Origin: Heterodera schachtii
Taxonomy: Eukaryota; Nematoda; Chromadorea; Rhabditida; Heteroderidae
DNA: 64,000 nt
NCBI GenBank assembly: GCA_023374025.1
Contig: SIJG01000005.1
Span: forward strand, 2,918,427 to 2,982,426
Direction of reading: 5' to 3'
Below the pieces are notes generated by a model, which saw only the letters and a list, made by a program, of their open reading frames with translations, did not search any database and was not told the origin of the DNA. A program made the translations under genes and the position numbers. This document shows positions 23,460 through 32,742 of this stretch, piece by piece (the first letter of the stretch is position 1; every line of letters starts with the position of its first letter).

Positions 23460-24075
23460 GGGAATGAAAAAAACTAAGGGTCCTTTCTGGAGAATAGCAA
23501 TCTGCGGCCTAGAAAATTCGTTTTGTTCACATATCTTTGGTCACATGGAGTGTCGGCAGCGTGCCTTCGATCACTTTGTGATATCGGCAACCAAGCCACA
23601 GTCGATTGGTGCCCGTTTCTCCGTGATATTGTTCACGGCAACTTGCATCAACCCATTCAATTAGGCCATATCGTTCCTGAACGATGGGTCTTTGGAATGT
23701 TTGACCTCTGCGAAAAATTGGTGTTTTGGAATTTGTTGCGGACAGGCGGCAAGAAACACTGTTTCCACTGCTCCAAAAATATGTCAGGGGTGGCTCAATT
23801 ATCCATTCCGATTCCGCCTCAATGTGTGTCAATCTGCGCGCAAACCCGCCATGCAGCCACATAGTCAATATCTCAACCGCGCCAATGCCAATTGCAAAAC
23901 AAAAAACAAGGCAATGAGTGGGACATCGGCTGAACTTTTGCCGGGTTATTTGGATGAATTCCAATGGCGGCAGCTCTACGGGAAGAAAACTGCTGAAGTG
24001 TTCAATAATATTTTGCCGCAAATTGCGCATTTTTACCCTGTTAAGATTAGAATTTGTTTTATTTTCAACGAATAA
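23460..24075 (+). pseudogene. Merlin/IS1595-like transposase remnant
   Basis: Conserved pieces in order but in different frames. FTYLWSHGVS and ATVDWCPFLRDIV (about 23523-23640) match the helix-turn-helix region. WVFGMFD (23687-23710) matches the first catalytic strand. LFPLLQKYVRGGSIIHSD (about 23755-23815) carries the second catalytic aspartate region, and RANANCKTKNKAM then LLPGYLDEFQWRQLYG (about 23880-23985) form the C-terminal part. At least two frameshifts and the loss of normal spacing show it is dead. The motif order is that of DDE_Tnp_IS1595 (ISXO2-like) transposases, the core of eukaryotic Merlin elements. Terminal repeats were not found. Confidence 0.75.
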
Positions 24076-24093
24076 AGAACCCCTTGAGGGGAG

Positions 24094-24240
24094 GGGGGGG
24101 GGGGGTCGCGTCTCGCCGCCGAAATCTCGCCGCCTGAAATCTCGCCGAGACAAAATCTCGCCGCCGAAATCTCGCCGCCCGAAATCTCGCCGAGACAAAA
24201 TCTCGCCGCCGGAATCTCGCCGAGACAAAATCTCGCCGCC
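24094..24240. repeat. tandem array of TCTCGCCG units
   Basis: About 150 bp of AATCTCGCCGCCG and AATCTCGCCGAGACAA units in tandem, after a poly-G run. It appears as arginine-rich ORFs in several frames; not coding. Confidence 0.85.
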
Positions 24241-24376
24241 AATTTTTTTTATAAATTTCAAATTTAGAAATTTGAAAAGAAAAAATAATAATAAAAAAAT
24301 TCGCTTCACAGCTCAAGTGTCTAAATTTGATAAACAATTTTTATAATATTGCACAATAATTAATGGGCCAACAAAT

Positions 24377-24911
24377 TTAATTCATCGCAACAGCATCGGT
24401 AATATTCCCATTCTGATTTTGGCCATTCCATTCATTTTTCAACATAAGCGGGTCGTTCATTGCTTTTCCGCATCCCCAAAATAAATCGTGTGGGGAGCTC
24501 TCAACCAAAACCTTTGAATCGGTTTTTGTAAGCATTTCTTTGAGCGTCTCGTTCTGTTGGAGTTTTTTCGAAGGCCTCGCATCATCAGATTCTCACAGAC
24601 ACCTCGCCAAATAACAATATTGAAGCATTTAATCCGGTTATTTTTCGGAGCTTTTTAATTTCTGCCGGAGTATTCGCCTTCATAATTGAACAAGCAGCTT
24701 CAAAGTCGCTGAAAAACAAAGCTTTTTGATGCTGATAAAATTGTTCGGTCGACGAATAAATGATCCCATCCAATTCAAAAGAAGCTGAGTAAAAATTTGA
24801 GAAAGCATATGAAGCACGCCAAAAACAAAGTAATTCATTCCCGACAGCTTGTGGAAATGGCGGACTAGGTGTTGACAATGGCATTGTATCATGGTAGCGG
24901 GTGATCAGCAA
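24377..24911 (-). pseudogene. NADAR-domain (YbiA-like) protein remnant
   Basis: On the minus strand, LLCFWRASYAFSNFYSASFE, then STEQFYQHQKALFFSDFEAA, then an EIKKLRKITGL-type segment match the N-terminal half of the NADAR fold. This is a family of N-glycosidase-like proteins tied to nucleotide and ADP-ribose or riboflavin metabolism. The C-terminal half continues in other frames (NIVIWRGVCENLMMRGL, then NETLKEMLTKTDSKVLVESS and HDLFWGCG), ending at 24377-24379. Two frameshifts, one at a run of A near 24550, break the gene. Sequencing error in homopolymers could mimic this, but two shifts in about 150 bp and the transposon surroundings favour a pseudogene. Confidence 0.78.
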
Positions 24912-25099
24912 ACCATTTCAAAAAAACGAGTTTTACATACATAGTAACATAGTAAAGGGCAGGGACAGAAAGAATTTTTGCCAAAACACCTTGACTTTCC
25001 ACCGAAGAAATGCGAACGGAGTTTTTTGTTGCTGGAGCCAGGAGAAAAACGCAATACAAAACGGTCATCAGATAAACGTTTAAAGTCAACCAAGTCAGC

Positions 25100-26160
25100 G
25101 GATTAAACCCCAAACGATGACAATTTTTCCAACAAAAAGGACGTAAATGTGCATCCAAAGATAATGCATTCCAAAATGATTGCTGCCATGTTATTTGTGC
25201 CCCCTAAACATATTGAAGATGCGCTCACTGATTTAAGGTCACTTTTTGATGACGAACAAAATTTGAATGCGTTAACCCGCTCTTAGATTGGTTCGAAATA
25301 TATTACATTGGGCCGCAGACCCCTTTTTCCAATTGAAATGTGGAATCTATGACAGGGTTTTGAATGCACAAGATAGAACGGAAAATTGAAGAATACTAGT
25401 ACCTCACCAAATTCGATGAAATGATATATCTTTCGACGCCTCTCGGTCGGTAATGCACCAATCCGAAAGAATTTTTTGGCGGAAACCACTTTGGGCCGAG
25501 TTATGGACCCGGGACTGAAGTGGCCAAATGGCTTTGGGACTGAACTGTCCAATGCCTTAAAATGCATAATAATGCAACAAAATATATAGAAACACGGTCT
25601 TAATTGACGAATTCGAAAGAATACTAGGTTAAAAAAGTAATTTACGAGAGTTAGGGTCCTTAAAACCTCAAAAAATGACCGTAAGGGACGGGACTGAATT
25701 GTACAAACTAAAAGTGTGCCAAAACACCGCACACTCGACTACGGCGGCTAGTAGGTGGGGCGAGACTCCGGAAGAACTCCGCGCGTGATCCGCAGGCGGT
25801 TGACTGATTGGCGGGGGCCCTTCGGGCCCCCGCAGTCTTTTGTGCGTTTTAAGGCTTTGAACGGTTCAGTCCCACCGCCATTTGGCCACTTCAGTCCCGG
25901 TCCCATAAATCGACTCAAAGTGGTTTCCGCCAAAAAATTCTTTCGCTTCGTGCATTACAGACCGAGAGGCGTCGAATGATATATCATTCGTCGAATTTGG
26001 TGAGGTACTAGTATTCTTCAATTTTACCGATAGAATGAACAATTTTAGTGAATTCGATAACAAACGAGTACATAAACAGCTAGCAATGGACCACCCATCA
26101 ATATGGAAATTCATTACTGGGATCAAAATCATTCAAAAAGGGAAGGATGCCGATGGATAA
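25100..26160 (+). pseudogene. MULE transposase remnant, split by insertion
   Basis: Several plus-strand fragments match the C-terminal half of MULE-type (Mutator-like) transposases. AAMLFVPPKHIEDALTDL occurs at about 25180-25235, WFEIYYIG at about 25288-25312 and LFPIEMWN at about 25325-25348. After a 650-bp foldback element, NKRVHKQLAMDHPSIWKFI occurs at about 26062-26118, with a stop near 26160. The reading frame changes several times. Removing the inserted element and one target copy brings the two halves back to the expected family spacing. Upstream catalytic parts were not recognised. Confidence 0.65.
25379..26028. mobile_element. foldback element inserted in MULE remnant
   Basis: Two inverted arms of about 190 bp (25379-25570 and 25838-26028, ends CGGAAAATTG and CAATTTTACC) surround a centre of about 270 bp. 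Both arms carry CTAGTACCTCACCAAATTCG and GGGACTGAAGTGGCCAAATGG. A 7-bp direct repeat GATAGAA (25372-25378 and 26029-26035) is the target duplication, supported by the interrupted transposase frame. No coding capacity. Confidence 0.8.
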
Positions 26161-26241
26161 ATAAAATTGCGCATTAAATCACTGGGAGCACTTCTTCGGG
26201 GGTTTATTGTGCCCAGCTGCTGCATGACTTGCTTTTTTTTT

Positions 26242-26661
26242 GGTACTTATGCAGTTTACAGGCTACTTTTAACATACATTTTCAGATGCCTATAAATGTA
26301 TTTTATAAATTAATGAAAATAAGTTTTAAGGGGTTTTTGGGGTCGCTGATCACGAATCCGGGCTCAGACCAGCGTTATCGTTCACTACATGAGCTGTACA
26401 GGGACAAAGACTTGATAGGCTTCCTGTACCAATAATACCCTCATGGGCAAGATGCCCATGAGGGTATTATCCATACAAATTGTCTAATTTTATTTTTTGT
26501 TCGAGTTCGTGTCAGGGATTCGAAATTGGCAAAAATGGGTGCTGTATTCGTGATCAGCGACCCGAAAAACCCCTTAAAACTTATTTTCATTAATTTATAA
26601 AATACCTTTATAGGCATTTGAAAATGTATGTTAAAAGTAGCCTGTAAACTGCATAAGTACC
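26242..26661. repeat. near-perfect foldback repeat, TGATCA family
   Basis: Arms of about 116 bp (26242-26357 and 26546-26661) are almost exact inverted copies, from GGTACTTATGCAG inward to the TGATCACGAAT core. In the loop lies a second perfect palindrome, 17-bp arms around AGA at 26433-26469 (TACCCTCATGGGCA). No ORF. The two flanks share GCTTTTT but not a clear target duplication. Confidence 0.85.
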
Positions 26662-28234
26662 GCTTTTTCACTTCTTTGATATTGGCCTTTTATTATCGTT
26701 TAGAATCATTTTTACTATTTTCGATTTTTTTCAGATTTTTTATTTTTACACTTTTAAAAAAACAAAAAAAAAAATGGCACGTTAAGGTTTATCCATTACC
26801 AATCGCAGGCCTCCTCGTGGCCACGTGCTGGAAATTCCTCTTTTTTTTTTTTACTTAGATAGAGAGGCTAATCCTAGTCGAAAAGCGACTAGGAAGCGAA
26901 CAAATGGTTGTGGATCAAATTTAGGTACTTGAGCTGAGAAGCGAATTTTTTTAATTTATTTTTTCTTGATTAATTTTTAAATTGAACATTATATAAGAAC
27001 TTTTTTTATTTTTGGTACTGAAGTGCCCATTTTCACTGGGACTCAGTTGTCCCAGTGCCTAGATGGCATAGGTTCGAATTTATACCTTGTTTTTTAGACT
27101 TAGCTGATCAAGAGCTTTGGAATGATAGCTGATCAAGAGCTTTGGAATGATATCAAATTTGTCCGAATTTGACCGTTTTAAAGGGTCAGGGGCCCCCTTT
27201 TTCACTCAATTTTTCGAGTTTTAAACCGGTTCAAAACCCGATTTTTTGGCATTTCCGCAACTGGAGACCTACTTTTTCGTTCATAGCTCGTCAAGACGAA
27301 TCAAACCATTTTTTTCCGTGGGGTTGACTATAATATCCTTCATTTCAACTAATTCCGTACACCAGAACCCGAAATCGAACTTTTGGTCGAATACCGAAAA
27401 TTTTTCAAAATCGGTTTTACAACGCCGAATAGAAGTTGAGGCGAAAACAGTTTGTAGACTGACTCTGTCTTTTTTAATTTTTGGTCTCAAGTCACAGAAT
27501 AGTATCCACGCGAGCATTGATTTTCGTTGATTTTTCACTATTGCATCTGGTTGAACTTTTTCTGAATAAAAGGATTTTGAAAAAATTTCGATGTTCGACC
27601 AAAAGTTCGATTTGGGTTCTAGTGTACGGAATTAGTTGAAATGAACGCCAGATTCTTAATCAGCGATGCTGAAAATCCCCGGAAGCTATTTTGCATGAAT
27701 TAAGAGACAAAAACAAATTTATGTCTGGTAGTGCTTTAGTACCCAATCGAGTGCCCTTTTTTCATTCAGCGCAAATTCGCTCTCTTTGAAAATTTCGATG
27801 AAATGTTTCCAGCTCACAAAATTCGGACAATTTGAAAAATCAAAACAGCATTTTTTGGATTTCTTAGAATAGGTACCTAATTATATACATCAAAATACCT
27901 AACAAATAAGCACAAATCTGAGAAACCAACACACTTGGTAGTTGGTAGCACTTCTTTTACTGGGTCTGGGTTATTTGAAGCATTCATTTGGATTCGGCAA
28001 ATAGGAACAACGAAAAATCCGGTAGAAGCGCAATTCCGAAGGATTACCAAAAAATCAAGGCGTAAGACCAACATTGAATCAAAAAATATAACGATTGTTC
28101 GACAATAAATTTCTCAATTTTCAATTTGAAAACGCGGATTAGTCAACCACTCTAGCAACAAAATCACAATTATTTAATTATCTAATTTATTCAAAACAAA
28201 TAATTAAATAAAATTTATAAATTTCGACAAAATG
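26662..28234. other. non-coding spacer with foldback copy
   Basis: No gene seen. It contains a foldback copy of the TGATCA family (listed separately at 27339-27650), a short direct repeat AGCTGATCAAGAGCTTTGG at 27103 and 27128, and otherwise AT-rich sequence. Confidence 0.6.
27339..27650. repeat. foldback repeat, TGATCA family copy
   Basis: Inverted arms (about 27339-27412 and 27572-27646) share GGAATTAGTTGAAATGAA and CGAACTTTTGGTCGA-type sequence. The right arm runs on into the degenerate core TTAATCAGCGATGCTG. Non-coding. Confidence 0.75.
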
Positions 28235-28588
28235 CTAATCAAATGTCACAATGTTTTTCTTGTCCATCTTGCGCACCCCAGTCACCTCATTTTCCAAGTG
28301 TTTGACAAATTTTTCATTTCCGCTCAACTCTCTCCACGCCGTTCGAGAAAACATGAAAATGGCCAACGCATAGGTGCTGATGCGAATCACCGGATTGTTG
28401 ATACAATAGTCGAGCATAGACATAATCCGAGAATGAATGAAGCTAAAAAGAAAATTTGGATGAAATTTACGCGATTATTGAAATATTAACGAGATAAAAA
28501 TGAATGGATTTCCTAACAAAGTATTTTGATATGAATGGTAATGCAAGAAGCAGGACATCCCTAATAAATCTGGCAGCGTTTCAGCCAT
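28235..28588 (-). CDS. small unrecognised protein, two exons
   Basis: A 92-residue frame: exon 1 28588-28518 (start MAETLPDLLGMSCFLHYH), intron 28517-28443 with GT and TTTTTAG ends, exon 2 28442-28235 (ending MDKKNIVTFD then stop). Phases agree across the intron (2 plus 1). The middle, NPVIRISTYALAIFMFSR, could be a membrane or buried helix; the C-terminal half is charged. I do not recognise the family. The start lies 304 bp from the ndc-80 start on the opposite strand, so the two probably share a promoter. Coding bias and the clean splice make a real gene likely, but the exon-1 call is weaker than exon 2. Confidence 0.6.
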
Positions 28589-28892
28589 TTTCAGTTTTTT
28601 CCAATATAATTTTTTTTAAATTTACATATCGAGGATTTTCAATTCCTCAAAATTCAGGCAAATCTGAAAAGCGAAAATGCATTTTTTTTACCATTATTTG
28701 AAATCTATACATAATGACAATAAAAATGACAAATTGCGAATATTTTGATTTAAATGTAATCAGAGTTGGCTTGGTTTGCTGCCGACTCGGCAATCGGCAA
28801 ATACCTAGGTGCACTGTCACAACTTTCATAAATACACTTTCCTTTTTTTAATTTTTTTCTAAGTTTAAGGATAGAATAAATCATAAAACTTA
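28589..28892. promoter_or_regulatory. divergent intergenic region
   Basis: 304 bp between two outward-facing start codons (minus gene at 28588, ndc-80 at 28893). AT-rich. A TTTTTTTCTAAG sequence about 30 bases before the ndc-80 start could be a cis or trans-splice acceptor. Promoter function is inferred only from geometry. Confidence 0.45.
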
Positions 28893-31627
28893 ATGTTTTC
28901 CTCAATGAATTCTGAACGGAAGAGCATTCTTGAGCGAAAGAGTATGATGCCTCCTCCGAGTCGTACTCCGCTCACAAACCGCCAGCCTTTCCACCCGACT
29001 CCCAACCCTCGTCCCATTCGGTAAACTTCGTTTGTTTTAAATGTTCCTTTAATGGCAAATCAGGGCTTATATTGTAAAAATGCTTTAAGATTGGCAGACG
29101 AAGCACGCGCGAGTTTGCTTCCGGCTTTTCGTTGGCCAATCGTCCGAGTGGAATTCCGGGCTGCAAAGGACGTCGCTTAGTTCCGGTGCCGAAAATGCAG
29201 ACAATCCCGGACCAGCGCAACCTTCGTGACCGTGTAAGTTTTTTAAAATCTTAATCACGGATTTTTGCTACTTTCGTTGTTTTCAGGAAGTTCAGGCAGC
29301 CATTATCAGAAAAATCGTACACTTTTTGGAAGACCGAGTGAATCCGGCACCGCCGTTCTCCTTCGGAAAGCCCGACTTTCTGCGCTTTCCCAGCAAAATC
29401 GCCTACCAGAATGTGTTCCAGTATTTGTTTCAATGCATTGAGCCAACGTACCAAGTGCAGAAACTCGAGACGGAAGTTTGTTTTATTTTTGTTGGTTCAT
29501 CTACACATTTCAAAATGTTTTTTAGGCGCTCAATTTGCTCAACCAATTGGGCTATCCTTATGTGCTGAAGCAGAGCACAATGCAAACGATTACTTTGCCA
29601 ACTTCGTGGGCTCTGTTGCTCGGCTCGTTGGATTGGTTCATCGATATCATTGAGGTATTTGGCAAAATGCCAACAAAATTAAGTTTTTATTTTTGAAAGA
29701 TGGAGAACGAAATGTACCAAAATTTGGACAAAATTCGTGATGATCCTCAATGGAGTCTGTTGATTTCGTGCTTCAAGAAGTTTGCGTCCAAAGGCCATGG
29801 CCAATCGTACGACCGGGAAGACACATTCAAGGAGGCATTCGAGGAGTATCGGGTGCAGAAAATGGCGGAGAAGGGCATCGACTGCAACTCGTATGACGAA
29901 TTGGTGGCACGGCGTGTGGCCCAGGAGCAGAAAATTCACAAACTCGAGGCCGCCATTGCCGAGGTAGGCGCGTCGAGTGAACAGTTATTTTTGCTTACGT
30001 GTCCACTTATCCCATTTTACAGGCGCAGTGCGTTTCTGAACAGCTTGAAAAGGAAGCCGCGGACTGCGAGAATGACATTGCCAGCATGGACCGATACATT
30101 GACGAGATCCAAATGGTTGCGTCGGCCAAGGAACGCACATTTGTCAGTTTCGAGGGGAATTCTTGATAAAATTTGACCAAATCCTTCCAATTACAGAATG
30201 AAATCACATTGGCGAACAAGGAACTGGTGATGGCACGCGAGAATTTGGCCGACGAAAACCGGGAGAGGGAGCGTCTGATCAGCACGCAGCGAATTAGCGG
30301 GGAACAAGCGCGTGCATTGGTCGCGAAGCGTAAATCGGTCAAATTCTTTTTTTCAAATGTACAAAATTCAGTTTTCGAGTTTTAGGTTCGCGAAGAATTG
30401 GTGTTGCTGCGCGAAAACCTCAACAAAACAGAGGCACGCATTTACGAACGTCAGCCCATCATTTTCAAGCAGTCCGCCAAGGTACTTTTGGTGGTTGCAC
30501 TTCATTCCCCCGCGTCGTTTCTCCCTCACCGAAAAATTATAAAAATTCATAAACAGAAATTTTTCAAAGAAAAATTCTTACAATTAATAAAATTCAATAT
30601 GAATTTTTAAACACACATCATTCAGATTCGTTCCGACTACAACGCGTTCATGAGCCGTCTTCGCGTCATCTGCGAGCCGTTGTTCAGTGAGGACGAACTG
30701 CAGCAGCACCTGGCCGAATTGGAACAGTGCAGCGTTGAACAGGCAATTGTCGAGTTTCAGCGATGCCGTAACGACAACAAATTGACACGTTTGCTCAACC
30801 AACTGAAAGCGATGATGGAATGCCAAATCCGTGCTGTGCAACAAGCAGAGGAATCAATGCGAGTGACCAACAGCAAATTGGTGAACGAAATCAACGAGTT
30901 GGAATTCAGCAAAGAACAGGCCAGTCAAAATGAAATCGAAAAACTTAGGCGATCGGGGATTGAAAAAACTTAGGTTTTAATTCGATTTGGAGTCCGCAAA
31001 TTTCGGGCGACGAAATCCGTTAATATTTGACTTTTGGTTTAGCTTCTGTCAAAGCACAAGCTTGAACTGGAGCGGGCCAAGCGCAAGTTTGGGGACAATC
31101 AGCGTTCATTGGTCGACGCGAAGCACAGTTTGGACGTGATCAGGCAGAAACACCAGGCCACCGTCGACGAACTGGGCAAAATTGACCTGAGATTGGGCAA
31201 ACTCCATGACGAATTGGCCGAGAAGCACAAAAATGTAAAATGCATTCGCAGTGATAGACTATTAAATGTTTCGAATTTTAATACAGTATTTGGACTACAA
31301 AAATCGTTTGGACACTCAATACAACGAATTGTTGTCGGCAGTGCTGGAGAAAGTCACGAAACTCTGCGACCACTTTCAGCAGATCGAGGTAAAAAAAAAA
31401 GAGCACAAAACAGTTGGTATTGTTCGGTTTCTCATTGAATGAGAGATTCTTTTTGCTTTAAGTCTTCACAAATTATTAATTGTTTAATTCAGGACCAGAA
31501 GAAACGCTTCGCAGAATTGGCCAATGAAATACTCACGAAGAACAAGGAGGATTTGAAGCAATTGGAGGCGAAGAAAAAGGCCGGTACTAGTGCAGTTGGT
31601 ACGCCACAAAATTTTTTTTTTGTTTAA
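28893..31627 (+). CDS. ndc-80: kinetochore protein NDC80/HEC1
   Basis: Exons 28893-29020, 29098-29233, 29287-29475, 29526-29654, 29700-29963, 30023-30142, 30197-30337, 30386-30481, 30626-about 30919, 31043-31234, 31287-31388, 31493-31627; about 640 residues, matching usual NDC80 length. A basic tail (PPPSRTPLTN) is followed by the calponin-homology domain that binds microtubules (about residues 90-200; VQAAIIRKIVHFLEDR, FGKPDFLRFPSK, PTSWALLLGSLDWFIDII). A long coiled coil comes after it. It acts in the NDC80 complex with NUF2, coupling spindle microtubules to the kinetochore. An alternative in-frame ATG lies at 28905. The 3' end of exon 9 is unclear: read straight on it hits a stop at 30973, and no GT donor fits; a GC donor (CAG/GCCAGT at 30920) restores the frame. 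Confidence 0.9.
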
Positions 31628-31670
31628 AGTCGTATAAAAAATGTTCCTAGGGTTTTCGAGGGCGCAGATT

Positions 31671-31952
31671 ATGAATCCGAGCTCCATTTCGACCAATTCT
31701 GAGTCCCGGACTCAAATTCGAACATTTGGTCGAAAAGTCAAAAATTTCAAAAAAAAGTTTTTTACCATAGAAAAACTAATTTTTGCATGGACAAATAGTT
31801 TTTTACGTCGATCTGATTACGAAAATTAATTGCTCTATATTGTTGATTATATTTATTTGTTAAAAACCTTTTTTTGGGAATTTTTGACTTTTCGACCAAA
31901 TGTTCGAATTTGAGTCCGGGACTCAGAATTGGTCGAAATGGAGCTCGGATTC
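31671..31952. repeat. foldback repeat, TGATCA family copy
   Basis: Inverted arms (about 31671-31750 and 31880-31952) match over GAATCCGAGCTCCATTTCG and TTCGAACATTTGGTCGAAAAG. It lies directly 3' of the last ndc-80 exon. Non-coding. Confidence 0.85.
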
Positions 31953-32344
31953 ATAAAATGTCTGACTTTATTACCTATTTTGTATCGTGATTGTAGAACC
32001 ATATTTATGTGTCCTTCTGACTTTTTTTTGCTGTGTATAAAATGATGAGATGCAGTAAAACACTTGAAAGCAAATTTGAGACATTAATTCCTCAAATTCA
32101 AACTTAAACTTGGGTATACAATAGGTCGACCAAAAGTACCTCTGTATGATTGGGGGGGGGGTCGCTTACAGCCATTTTACCACGACCTTTTACTTTTCAT
32201 TTTTTACAAACGTTTTTGAAAAAAAAAAACGCGCCGCAAAAAAATTGCACATGCGTGCACTGTGGTTCAAAGAAAGGTAATAGTTTAGGCGGTACCACAC
32301 CTTTTTTGACAAAAATTTTTAAAATGTTAAAAATTTGTAAAAAC

Positions 32345-32640
32345 ATATCGTATGAGGTTTTCAGGGTCGCTGATCACGAATATAATATCAATTTCGACCT
32401 ATTTCGAATCCCGGACCCGATTCGAACAAAAAGTCGAAATTCAAAATTTTCTAAATTCTCACTTCTGTTCTAAAACCGATTAAAACAAGATAAATTTAGT
32501 CGCAGACCATTAAAATATCAAAAAATGGTCATTTTGTACTGGGACGAACTTTGAGATTTCGAGTTTTTCTTCGAATCCGAGTCCGGGGTTCGGAAGTGGT
32601 CATAACGGGTGTCATTTTAGGGATCAGCATCCCTGAAAAC
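32345..32640. repeat. foldback repeat, TGATCA family copy
   Basis: The left arm has TTTTCAGGGTCGCTGATCACGAAT and CGAATCCCGGACCCG, and the right arm has the diverged complement ending GGGATCAGCATCCCTGAAAACCCC. It fills most of the gap between ndc-80 and the kinesin gene. A decayed GCGCCGCAAAAA tract of the GC-hairpin family lies just upstream (32232). Confidence 0.75.
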
Positions 32641-32742
32641 CCCCTAGAGCTTTTAAGTTTAAGCCTTAAAGCAAAATCGACAAATTATTATTTTTTTGGC
32701 TATTTGATGCGCTTGTTTTGAACATTGACAATGTGTACATAA

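Noticed and set aside
23460..24075. Bacterial IS1595 contamination
   Set aside because: Frameshifted remnants embedded in AT-rich eukaryotic repeat DNA with MULE and foldback elements; the eukaryotic Merlin family explains it.
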